NCBI GenBank assembly: GCA_030248215.1 | Contig: JASANG010003338.1 | Coordinates: forward strand, 405,089 to 469,088 | From: Enoplolaimus lenunculus | Lineage: Eukaryota > Nematoda > Enoplea > Enoplida > Thoracostomopsidae | Length of the DNA stretch: 64,000 nucleotides | Reading direction: 5' to 3' | Shown: positions 13,201-22,779 of the stretch, piece after piece | Numbering within the stretch: position 1 is the first letter of the stretch | Layout of the letters: each line of letters starts with the position of its first letter | Program-made: the position numbers and the translations under genes | The notes under the pieces: model-generated | Database searches by the model: none | The model's input: the letters and a program-made list of their open reading frames with translations, nothing else | Told to the model about the DNA's origin: nothing

Positions 13201-13400
13201 GTGCTCCTGAAATTTTTGAAAACGCACTTTTAAAAGTTTTTATGTAACCTCCTAAAAATTATACTGGTCAAAAAACTTTGCGTTCTTGTAAAACTTTTGC
13301 GTACGTATACCTTCTGCAAACATAACATATATCAAGTTTAACTGACCGCTGTCGACCAAACGTGCTACGGACGGAGTGACAGTAAATCTTCAGAGCTTAA
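10294..13400. other. Long gene-less stretch
   Basis: No exon with supporting splice sites or protein-like composition was found on either strand. The open frames present (for example around 11708-12031) are Phe/Lys/Ile-rich and look like chance in AT-rich DNA. Confidence 0.35.
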
Positions 13401-13407
13401 GCGTTTC

Positions 13408-13611
13408 GGCCAATATAAAGACAGAGGCGGAACAATATTATAAGCTTATTCCTAAGCCTAAGCCTAAGTCTAAGCGTAAGAATGAGTTGATTTCTAAGCC
13501 TAAGCCTAAGCCTAAAAATGTAGGCCAAGTAAAAAAATCGTCTAATGCTTAAGCTAATATTCTACTCCAGACCCATAGGAAAACGTTCCGCCCTTGATCA
13601 TTGCATGGACC
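13408..13611. mobile_element. hAT-like MITE, family with TTAGGC hexamers (eroded ends)
   Basis: Holds about eight GCCTAA-type hexamers in two blocks (13446-13475 and 13494-13520). Ends GGCC...GGAAC and GTTCCGCCC...TGGACC are recognisable but diverged; flanks AGCGTTTC and AGTGTTTA resemble an old 8-bp duplication. Confidence 0.65.
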
Positions 13612-14467
13612 AGTGTTTAATAGTAGCAGAAAGTATTAATAAGCGGGTGAAAAATACGGGATTTATCGCCATCATTCCCGAAGGGATTTGAAAGGGGATG
13701 AGTTGCAAGGGTAAAACCGATCGTCTTTATCTGCTGCATACCTATAGATATTTTAATTACTGTTCATGAACCGAGTTTTGACCATTAGGCTGTAATTTTT
13801 AAGTTTTTAAAAAGTATAAAAAACGAAACAAGAGTATTAACAAGTAATCTTGATCGAGAGCGCCGAACAAGAATATTTTTGAAATTATGGAAATACATCG
13901 GAAATTGTATGCAAGTCCCACGGTATTGGTTTACAATCCTCAGAAACCAAAACATTTTTTATTTTACTGATAATTTTAGGCATCTCTTTAACTATTGTAT
14001 ACGGTAAAACGCACGAACATGCATAAACAGGCACTTGTTCGTGATGTTTACAAACATGATGAGCATACATCAAACTATAAAGCGGTTTATTGGCAGAATA
14101 TAATAATTTAAATATTTTACGGACACCGGACTAAACTTCAAATATGTTGAAATAAAAAACATAGGTCAAAAGAGTTATGGTCATTCTGGTAACTTGAACC
14201 ATCTAAGGTTTTTAGTGATTCATTTAGCAACTTTGCCTAGAATTGGCCTTATACTCCATCGTATTTTACTTTTCACATTTTTTAAATTCGGAAGTTTATT
14301 ATTGATTTTCAGCTTAAAAAGGACAAACTGCATTGGTGGGCGATGATGAAAATTATTTTTGTAATAATCATTACTGTTTTGTACAGGATTCAATTCAATT
14401 CAATTTCGATTCTTGATGTAACAAACATTTCTTAAAAGCCAAATTCGTTAGAACAGTTTATATTTGT

Positions 14468-14669
14468 GGCCGTATAACTCGGTCATAACAGTAGTGTGTA
14501 TATAAGCATATTCCTAAGCCTTCGCGTAAGCCTTAGTCTAAGCCTTAGCCTTAGCCTGAGCCTAAGCCTTAGCCTAAGCCCAGGCTTTAGCCTACGCCTA
14601 AGCCTAAGCAAAACAATTAGCCTAAAAAGTTCCGCGAAAAACTATCCGCCCGTGATCTTTACATGGGCC
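14468..14669. mobile_element. hAT-like MITE, longest TTAGGC-type tract
   Basis: The interior from about 14514 to 14610 is almost wholly GCCTTA/GCCTAA hexamers, roughly fifteen units. The right end, ACATGGGCC, matches the family. Flanks ATATTTGT and ACATTTGC are a 6/8 target duplication. Open frames rich in Leu-Ser here are artefacts of the hexamer. Confidence 0.7.
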
Positions 14670-15277
14670 ACATTTGCAGACGGGAGCAATATATTGAACC
14701 GAAAAGTATCATTAAACGATCACAACACTCAATAAGGCACCGTAAAACACCCGAGTTTAAAATCAAATATTTTATTCGGAACGAAAAATCCTCGCCCAGT
14801 TAAGTCGATACATCCGGTTATTGTATGATTCGCTGTGTCTTGATGAAATCCTTCGAACACAACACACGTCCAAATCAAACGAACAACAAATGGAACCACA
14901 GTGCAAACACCAGGGTTAATTTTGGCTGAAATATTATTATTAATGATAAATCATAAGCTATGAATTAATGTGTTGTTTACTCTTGAACATTTTCTTCCAC
15001 TTAAAATTAAGGATAAGGTTTAGGTTGATTAATAGAAAAAACATGTGCTTTCTTAGCACAGGAATGTGCCAAAACCTAAGCCTGCGTGTGAAAGTGTAGG
15101 TACTAGAGCCTATTACCAAATCAGTTCTAGATAGCATATAGTTCATAAGATGAAACAGCGCCGATAATTATTCCAACACTTCGCGTATGAATGTTTTAGC
15201 CTATGAATTATCATAAGCGTAGCATTTCCGTTTATAAAACTTGTTAAACTTGCAATCGCAAAAGCTATGAAAAGTAT

Positions 15278-15458
15278 GACCCATGTATGGAACAGGGCCG
15301 GATCGTTTTCCGTCGGGGCTGTAAATAGAGTCAGTTTAAAGCTTTACACGAACTTTTTTGCTTAGGCTTAGGCTTAGGCTTAGGAATTATCTCATCGTTA
15401 CGCTTAGGCTTAGAAATACGCTTATACTACTGTTCCTGCCCTGTGCAATACATGGGCC
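15278..15458. mobile_element. hAT-like MITE, family with TTAGGC hexamers, inverted
   Basis: Ends GACCCATGTATGGAACAGGG and inverted CCCTGTGCAATACATGGGCC. Target duplication AAAAGTAT / AAAAGTAC. The hexamers read TTAGGC on the plus strand (15358-15415), opposite to most sister copies. Confidence 0.8.
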
Positions 15459-15797
15459 AAAAGTACGATTAAGCACATGTTTAGTTGTTTTTGTTCTAGC
15501 ACCGTGGTACGTAACTGAAAACCATGAGACGTATATAAGACAAGCTCGCTTGGCTTGAGACTACTATTATTTCTTGCTTAGCCAGAAAAAGTAATGGAGA
15601 GTCGATCCTGTTTTGGCATTTCAATTTGAAGTAAAAAAATGTCGATGAAAATTACTGAAAATGTTTTTTACTTGACACTTCTTTGTCAAAAACAACTTTG
15701 TTGTTTAATCTGATGTCAATGTCGACCATTTGTTTTTGCGGCTCGAAAGTCAAATCAAGGCACACTGAAATTTTTAATAATTATTTCTTATTATTAA

Positions 15798-16169
15798 CAG
15801 GGTGCAACCGGAGGTGAAAAATACTGGAGCTGGCGGTCAAAAAAATTTGCCGGAGCTGGAGTTGGAGGTGAAGCCGGAGGTGATGAAGTTTAGGTAGTTA
15901 AAATGGTGTTTAATTTGCTAATTTTAGCAAGTATCTAAAAGGTGTTTATCTTCTGGTATTTACGTTTATTTTTTTTACAAAATATTCGCAATTTTTGCTC
16001 AAAATTGTTCCAAAAGTTAAAACAAAACACGCCAAACAAGTCAATTTTTTAAAATATGCAAAATTTCACTACCAAAATTGTTGGAACCTCCGGCAGAAAT
16101 TCTACCGGCGCCAGAAGTCCATTTCCTGCCAGAACCAGAGCCGGACGCAGACATCCGGTCGTACCCTGC
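15798..16169. mobile_element. hAT-like MITE, GGAGCCGG family
   Basis: Begins CAGGGTGCAACCGGAGGTG and ends CATCCGGTCGTACCCTG. Internal blocks are alignable by eye to the copy at 9646 (for example AGTAAAATGGT and the ACCTCCGGCAGAAATTC segment). No convincing target duplication remains. Confidence 0.7.
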
Positions 16170-16356
16170 TTGATAGCCCAAAAACATTTTACCGTATAAG
16201 ACTCTTCTGTCAACGGCGTACAGCTTATAAGAGTTGAGTGCACAGCAAGTTGAAACGTTTAAAAACTGTTGTTCGAGTATTATTTTACCGAAATTGATGA
16301 ATACCGTTGTGGACCCAGCAGTTTGAATCTATGGAAACAAAATTTAATATATGCAA

Positions 16357-16797
16357 TCAATAAACGTGTTCTGCGTAAAGTATGCATTCAGTCGTGTATA
16401 TTAAGTTGCAAAATGAAATACACAATGTGCAGTTTTTAACAGCTAAAATCTTCGCAAGATGCGAGAGACCCGTAGTCGAGCAGGCAAAAAGGTAACAATC
16501 CATTGAAAATTCGTGGATTAAATTTAATGTGATACCAGCCTGAAATTGGATTTCAGCTGCCATTGAAAATATTCGTGACCGAAAGGGTTCAAGAAAACAA
16601 AACCCTGCAAAATTTTTGAGCCCTAAATTTTTTTGCAATACCAATCGATACTTACAGTCTTCAGGATGTTTTGAAATGTTGAAATTTACACAGGCTGAGC
16701 ATGTCGCATTGTGACAATCGAAAGACGTTTCACCAACTGATGTTCCAATAAACATGCACATCAACACCGATACGGCCGGAATTAAGTATTTAATCAT
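16357..16797 (-). CDS. Putative small secreted cysteine-containing protein
   Basis: A 146-codon frame begins MIKYLIPAVSVLMCMFIG, a textbook signal peptide with cleavage likely after about residue 21. It continues with a Cys cluster (FDCHNATCSACVNFNISKHPEDC, about residues 26-48) whose spacing recalls small disulphide or PSI-type modules. A possible donor (TGTAA|GTATCG) right after this cluster would end a first exon there. If it is not used, the frame simply runs on to a stop near 16357 with further Cys residues. I cannot name a family. The signal peptide is the strongest evidence that this is coding. Confidence 0.45.
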   Translation of the reverse strand: MIKYLIPAVSVLMCMFIGTSVGETSFDCHNATCSACVNFNISKHPEDCKYRLVLQKNLGLKNFAGFCFLEPFRSRIFSMAAEIQFQAGITLNLIHEFSMDCYLFACSTTGLSHLAKILAVKNCTLCISFCNLIYTTECILYAEHVY

Positions 16798-16975
16798 TGT
16801 AGTTTAAAGTTTCAAGGGTAAAAGTGTATATTTTATATTTCGTAAGTAAACGTGGTTAAATCGAATCCAATATATATATATATATTTATATATATATAAA
16901 TATATATATTTATATATAAGACTTTCAATTTCAGTATAGCATAAAGTGTATGTGCAATATATTTCTGACATAAAG

Positions 16976-17047
16976 TCAGTTTAGGCTTTAGGCTTAGCAA
17001 TATGCTTATTTATAATGCTGTTCTGCTCCTGTTCTTTATACATTGGA
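16976..17047. mobile_element. Fragment of the TTAGGC-type MITE
   Basis: Only the right part survives: TTTAGGCTTAGGCTTAGCAATATGC followed by a degenerate CTGCTCCTGTTCTTTATACATTGGACC end. Confidence 0.5.
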
Positions 17048-17799
17048 CCATTTTTGTAACGATGCAAATGGCAAATTTCCATAATTTTCTAAATTTTGTT
17101 CAAAAATAGCAGATTAGAAACCTTAAGTTTCGATAATGGAATATTGTTTTCCAAAATACGACTACAGACATTCTGCAAGTTCTTTCTTGTCTCGGTACAA
17201 TGAAGTTCGTGGTTTTCAACGATGTGATTAGTGCTAAAAGTTGAATAAAAGCTATGCGTAAATACAGGAATGAAGCATAAAAAGGTGCATTCAAGTAGTC
17301 TTAAAACTAGCTTATTGTGACTGGAATTCCGCCGTTAAAATGCTAAAACAAGGCATTGATTTCGTTAAGCGTAAAAACAATCGCAAAGTCACATGCCGGC
17401 TTTGTTCGATAACGGTGTTCACAGTTTTACGCTATTACTTTGATAACTGGACGGCAAACTGGCGCTGATAAGCTGATTTAGCCGCTTTTCAAGCTGCTAA
17501 TTCTAAGATTTAATAGTAAACAGTTTTAGTTGTTAAAAGATATGAAATATTTTTGGTGCCGAAATCTTTTGTCAGACAATTATTTTTCTGACTATAATAT
17601 ATTCCGCGAAAAATTAGCAAATTTGAATCTGCTATCGGCCCCAAAATCAAATCGACAATTGCCGCTCTGATTCGGGAAATTCCGGTGCTTACCCTGTCTA
17701 AACTCGGTCACTAAATTTTCGTAGTTGCATGAGTATACGTTTTCATGTGCCACACCAACGTTGATTTGACCGAAGTAACAGTCCAGCGTATACCTTAAT

Positions 17800-18588
17800 A
17801 CAGGACGCTATCGGAGGTGATAAAAATTGCCACTGCAAAAAATAGTGAGTTAAATTGACTCTCTCCGAAATAGGCTTTCTCCGAGTACACAAACTGAGTC
17901 AAAATTCGACTCCACCAGAGTCAAATTGAGTCTAATTTCACTCAGACACAGTCGAATTTTGAGTCAGTTTGTGTAGTCAGGAAAAGCCTATTTCGGAGAG
18001 AGTCAATTTGACTCACCATTTTTTGCAGCGTGGAGGGAAACAATTCTATTTGGAGCCGTAGGTGAAACAGTTTTGTAAGAAAAAGGATTTAGTGTAACTT
18101 TATAAGCAAGAATCTACAAATTACGTCCAAAAATTCGGATTTAACCTTCTATTTTGAGAAATCTCAGCAATAAAGATTCCACCCGCAACTGCTCCAGTGT
18201 TAATATACAAACTAACCCTCCAGGCAAATTTACTATAAAAAGGCCAACAATTCGGTCCGTAGGTTGATGTTCTGCCGGAATTTTTGCGGGAGGTTTTGGC
18301 AATTTCGGTAGTGAAATTTTGTTGCAGTTCAACAAAATTTGTCATTTTGGAGTATTTCGTTTAAACTTTTGGCACAAATTTGAAGGAAAAAATGCCGATC
18401 ATTCTAAAAAATAAGCGTAAAGCCAAACAATTTAACAACATATTATAAATATTAACTTAAGCGAAAAATTTTAGTTTACTATCTATAAACTAACAAACTA
18501 AACACCATTCTATACTTGATTTCTTCTCACATCCGGCTTCAGCAAATTTTATTGACTCCGGCATATTTCAGTTCGAACCAGGGTTGTT
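17800..18588. mobile_element. GGAGCCGG-family MITE, interrupted by a palindromic element
   Basis: The outer parts (CAGGACGCTATCGGAGGTG at the left; ATCCGGCTTCAGC and CTCCGGCATATTTCAG at the right) are GGAGCCGG-family sequence. The middle is split by the inverted repeat at 17833-18028. Its right end abuts the CAGGGTTGTTGG element starting at 18589. Confidence 0.5.
17833..18028. repeat. 196-bp near-perfect inverted repeat (GAGTCAAATTGACTC type)
   Basis: Starts CTGCAAAAAATAGTGAG and ends with the complementary CTCACCATTTTTTGCAG. The arms of about 85-95 bp also pair through CTCTCCGAAATAGGCTTT and its complement, leaving a short loop near 17925. It looks like a foldback MITE inserted into the surrounding MITE. 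Confidence 0.85.
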
Positions 18589-19151
18589 GGCCGGAAAAAA
18601 ATTACTGGAAAAAATGGGTTTTTTCATTTTTTTTTTCGAGGGGGTGGAAAAAATGGAAAAATATTAAACGATTCTTAAATATAATTTGCAACTAAATATT
18701 ATATTAAATAAGATTAGACGACATGTAACTAATTTTCATGCAACACATTAAAAGTGACCGTGTGTAATGTCTACCAGGAGGACACATTATATGTCAGAAA
18801 AGAGCGATAATTGCAGCATATGAACATATAAATGGATCTCAGAATTGAAACTTTGCCACGAGATTCATTGTAAAACTACATATGCAACTTGCTCGGTTCA
18901 GTCACCAAGTTTCGTCGGCAGTGGGGCCAAAGTTAGGGTGCTCAAAGTTGAAAGCGTGTTTTTACCGTATGAGTGAACACAAGAATACGCCTAGCTTCAA
19001 CCTCGCTTTGCTTGCGAGGCTGCAGCAATTGAGAGGCTTTGATGTCAGAAAAAACACAAAAGTATCTTGGGATTTAATATATACTTACAAAAAACTAGTG
19101 TGACTTGTTAAAGTCGATTCATTTATGAGTTTCTGATGTTCTGATGACCTC
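18506..19151. repeat. Left copy of a ~645-bp direct repeat flanking the SGNH fragment
   Basis: Aligned by eye to 20341-20983 it differs at about two bases plus a 3-base homopolymer length change. It contains the end of a GGAGCCGG MITE and the first ~560 bp of a CAGGGTTGTTGG element (from 18589), and it stops inside that element. Confidence 0.9.
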
Positions 19152-19501
19152 TGTAAAAACCCTTCGATGATTGGATACAATTCGTGTAACAACAAATATT
19201 GTTGAGTCCGAAATCGCGGACCGACGATAGTTGAGTAAATACACCAGGTATAACTAGGGTTTAGTTTTTTATTTTAGATAACGAAATATTCACAATTCAA
19301 ACTAATTTACACCGAACATCTTCGGCTAACCTTACATAGCATCAAACCTGTATTATCCCGAAAATTTCCAAATTAAAACCAAAACCAGAATTTTCAGTCT
19401 CCGCTTTTCCTTTATTACCAAACTAATCCCGTGCTTTTCCCCAGTATGCAAAAATCCACTAGCTACTGTTCGATGTAATCGACACTCGCGAGAGCAAAGT
19501 T

Positions 19502-20343
19502 CTATCGAACGAACATTCCATTGGAGCTTCGATAATAGGAAACCCGATCTTTTGTCATAATAAATGCCACTGTTTTGAGTTCTTCGACGATTTCCGCACA
19601 TGCTCTGATCACCATGCGGAAGCCCAAATGGTTAAGATGAAACCCATCCGTGTCGAAGAACCTTTTGTTAATCGTTCCGGGATTGCCCCAATGAACGGGC
19701 AATCGCCACGTGTCGTCCAATTGATGCAGGATATCCCTAAATGTTGGCAGCGCGCTTCGATAAATCGAGAATGCACCGATATGTGCGGGATCGATGGATG
19801 TGGTACAGCAGTGCACAAGATAATCTGGGGGCCCTCCGGCATCTGCTCGATGAATTTTTCCATTACCGCCCAGGATGAACGTTGTTTCTCGTCGCTATCT
19901 TGAGCATTGTTAACACCACAATTGATAATAATTGTGTGGTAGATCGCAGGACTCACACGTAATTGACCGATAATATCGACTAGATCATGATACCTACCGC
20001 CAGAAACTGCTATGGCCCGTCCGCCGTTGACGAATTGAATATTACGAGCTTGGCTGTCCGACAATATAAGGACCGTTTTGCGGTATCGAATATGAAATTC
20101 AACACGACCCCTGGCGTAAGCCTCAGCGTGCGTTATAATAGGCTCCCAATTCGACAATTGATGGCGCAAAATAAGCTTGTCGAGACAAACTCCGTAATTA
20201 TTGAACCCTGGGAACCAAGGTTCCCTGAATCCGTACTGTGGACGATATCCCGAACTCCACACCATTTCGTGGGTAGCTGTCGTGAGCACAAAATTTAACA
20301 GTTTGGTTTTGGGAAAATTCCGAACGATTGACATGAAGGTCAT
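19502..20343 (-). pseudogene. SGNH/GDSL-like hydrolase fragment, apparently frame-shifted
   Basis: Minus-strand reading gives VLILSDSQARNIQ (block I with the nucleophile Ser in a DS motif), then IINCGVNNAQD (block III, G-x-N-N) and, in a second frame, FDTDGFHLNHLGF (block V, Asp-x-x-His). Order and spacing fit an SGNH-superfamily esterase/hydrolase of about 230 residues. Blocks I and III share a frame with an ATG at 20343; block V lies in the frame 19502-19816, so one frame change must fall near 19750. There is no intron inside the domain, which suggests a retrocopy or an element-borne gene. The fragment lies exactly between two near-identical direct repeats, so it probably arrived by a recent insertion or duplication. 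Substrate and function are unknown. Confidence 0.6.
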
Positions 20344-20983
20344 TCTATACTTGATTTCTTCTCACATCCGGCTTCAGCAAGTTTTATTGACTCCGGCATA
20401 TTTCAGTTCGAACCAGGGTTGTTGGCCGGAAAAAAATTACTGGAAAAAATGGGTTTTTTCATTTTTTTCGAGGGGGTGGAAAAAATGGAAAAATATTAAA
20501 CGATTCTTAAATATAATTTGCAACTAAATATTATATTAAATAAGATTAGACGACATGTAACTAATTTTCATGCAACACATTAAAAGTGACCGTGTGTAAT
20601 GTCTACCAGGAGGACACATTATATGTCAGAAAAGAGCGATAATTGCAGCATATGAACATATAAATGGATCTCAGAATTGAAACTTTGCCACGAGATTCAT
20701 TGTAAAACTACATATGCAACTTGCTCGGTTCAGTCACCAAGTTTCGTCGGCAGTGGGGCCAAAGTTAGGGTGCTCAAAGTTGAAAGCGTGTTTTTACCGT
20801 ATGAGTTAACACAAGAATACGCCTAGCTTCAACCTCGCTTTGCTTGCGAGGCTGCAGCAATTGAGAGGCTTTGATGTCAGAAAAAACACAAAAGTATCTT
20901 GGGATTTAATATATACTTACAAAAAACTAGTGTGACTTGTTAAAGTCGATTCATTTATGAGTTTCTGATGTTCTGATGACCTC
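20341..20983. repeat. Right copy of the ~645-bp direct repeat
   Basis: Partner of 18506-19151. Unlike the left copy, its sequence runs on into the rest of the CAGGGTTGTTGG element. Confidence 0.9.
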
Positions 20984-21420
20984 CGACCATTTTTCCATGC
21001 CAAAAGTTGAATTTTTAAAAAATTCGAATTGTAAGGTCCCAAATTCCTCCACTAGACTCAAAATGTTTTTTGTCGAAAAATAATACAAATTATATACCAT
21101 TTGTTCGCAGGTTAAGGAGCTGAGACGAATATCGTTAAATATATCCCAATCAGACGTCCGCTTAACGAGTCACTGATATATAATTTGTCCATTTTATAGA
21201 AAAAAATTTACGGTCCCAGGAGGCTGAATTGTGGCCTTAAAAATCTAATTTTTCAGATTTGGGCATGTAATGATCAGATGTCATCAGAAGCTCAAAACAC
21301 TTTCAAAATGTGAGCATTTTTGGGTAAACGACGGCTAAGGGTGGGCTAACCCATCACTCAGACAAAGAATGAATTTTTTCCGGATACAATGGAAAAAATT
21401 CATTTTTTTCCGGTCAACAC
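20414..21420. mobile_element. Non-autonomous hAT-like element, CAGGGTTGTTGG family
   Basis: Begins CAGGGTTGTTGGCCGG and ends near TTTTTTTCCGGTCAACAC. The interior (GAGGGGGTGGAAAAAATGG, AAACGATTCTTAAATATAAT, GTGGGCTAACC) matches the element at 46077-46825, which shows the true ends and target duplication. It is longer than that copy and has no transposase frame. Confidence 0.75.
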
Positions 21421-21547
21421 ATTCCGCCTACTCTATGCGCTCAAAATACAGATGTACAATAGAAATTTATTAAGTACGATAAATAAAAAGAAAGGTTACA
21501 TCCCAACGCGAATTTAGTTTTGCAGATCACGAAGCAATAGTAGTCAA

Positions 21548-21939
21548 CAGGGTGTAACGGGATATCCGCTTCCGGTGAAAGTCGGCATCATTTCCGGTAA
21601 AAATCAGTATTCATTTCCGTTATATAAATACAGAAAATCCTGTCATATTCACGCTCAAAATTAGTAAAAAACGTATATAACCAGCAATTTTTCATTACAA
21701 ATATACGGTAATTGTTTGATACGAAAGAAAAACTACGAAATTCATCCAAAATCTTTAAAAAATTTGGCGCATCCGCCATTTTTTCTTCCAAATTTTAGAA
21801 AGCCCGGTGAAAATTTGCATGTCTCAATTCTATTGCCACAGAAATAAAACATCATTGAAACATTTATACTCCAACATACGGTTTCCGTTATTTCGATCAC
21901 TATCTGTTTCCGCTATTTTTACTATCCTTTTACACTCTG
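21548..21939. mobile_element. hAT-like MITE
   Basis: Starts CAGGGTGTAACGGG and ends TTACACTCTG. Flanks GTAGTCAA and GTAGTCAG are a 7/8 match for an 8-bp target duplication. The interior repeats TTTCCGGT/TTTCCGTT words. Confidence 0.65.
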
Positions 21940-21947
21940 GTAGTCAG

Positions 21948-22764
21948 TAAATGTAGTATTTTCATTCATAACTTATATTTTGCGCTATCTTAAGTCAATT
22001 TCTAAATTCTATACCTAGACATTCCTGGCATTGCTTGAACACACCGATTTGTAGCGTGCTCAATTTTGTGACTTCATACTCTAACAATCAAAATCAGAAG
22101 TGTTGCTCATGTTGACTCTAGGGGTATACCTACGAAGTCTACATGTAAGCCTGAGTCTACACCTAAACCTTCGATCTTTAAAATTCGCTAGTCTTCCGGT
22201 ATCCTGCCTAGCAAGACCCTATACCAATAACACGACGGACTGCATTCCCAAAGTAAAAAAGAATGACGCTTTTAACTTATACGTACGTTTTTAAACACAA
22301 TTTTATTTAGCTATAATGAGAAATGCTACAACACTCATCACCACAACCCGATAGGGACATTAAAATTATTTTTTATAAGCTTCCCCGAAAGTAATCCTGA
22401 AACTATTATTACAGAAACACTGTCAAACAAAACAATACACCATGACAAAGACATCAAACATAATGCTGCCTAATTTAATTAAACCGGAACTTACAATTGA
22501 GCAAAGCTCGAGTTATCAAATATTTGCTTGTTTTAAACGTACCATAAATTATAAACTAACCACAATATAAGCTGGCAACTATGAACTACATAGTGTTCAG
22601 TATTTAAGTATTCCGTACAACCTTACGTTTGCGGAAGTACTTAATATTTCTAAATCTACAACCGTAACAAGTGCAACCAACAGCCACTACGCACATTTGA
22701 AAATACTGGCTAAAGAACCGAACCAGCACAGTACGATGGGTAACTATCTCATCTCACCTGGTAC
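21948..22764. other. Gene-less spacer downstream of the SENP gene
   Basis: No exon or clear repeat. A complement of AATAAA at 22765-22770 lies just beyond the SENP stop codon and may be its polyadenylation signal. Confidence 0.3.
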
Positions 22765-22779
22765 TTTATTTCGTAAACA

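Noticed and set aside
13446-14610. Interstitial telomere marking a chromosome fusion
   Set aside because: The TTAGGC-type hexamers lie inside transposons with target duplications in several places, so transposition explains their position.
18506-20983. Reading the two direct repeats as LTRs of a retrotransposon
   Set aside because: The repeats begin and end inside unrelated MITEs, show no primer-binding site or polypurine tract, and the interior has no gag/pol-like frame.
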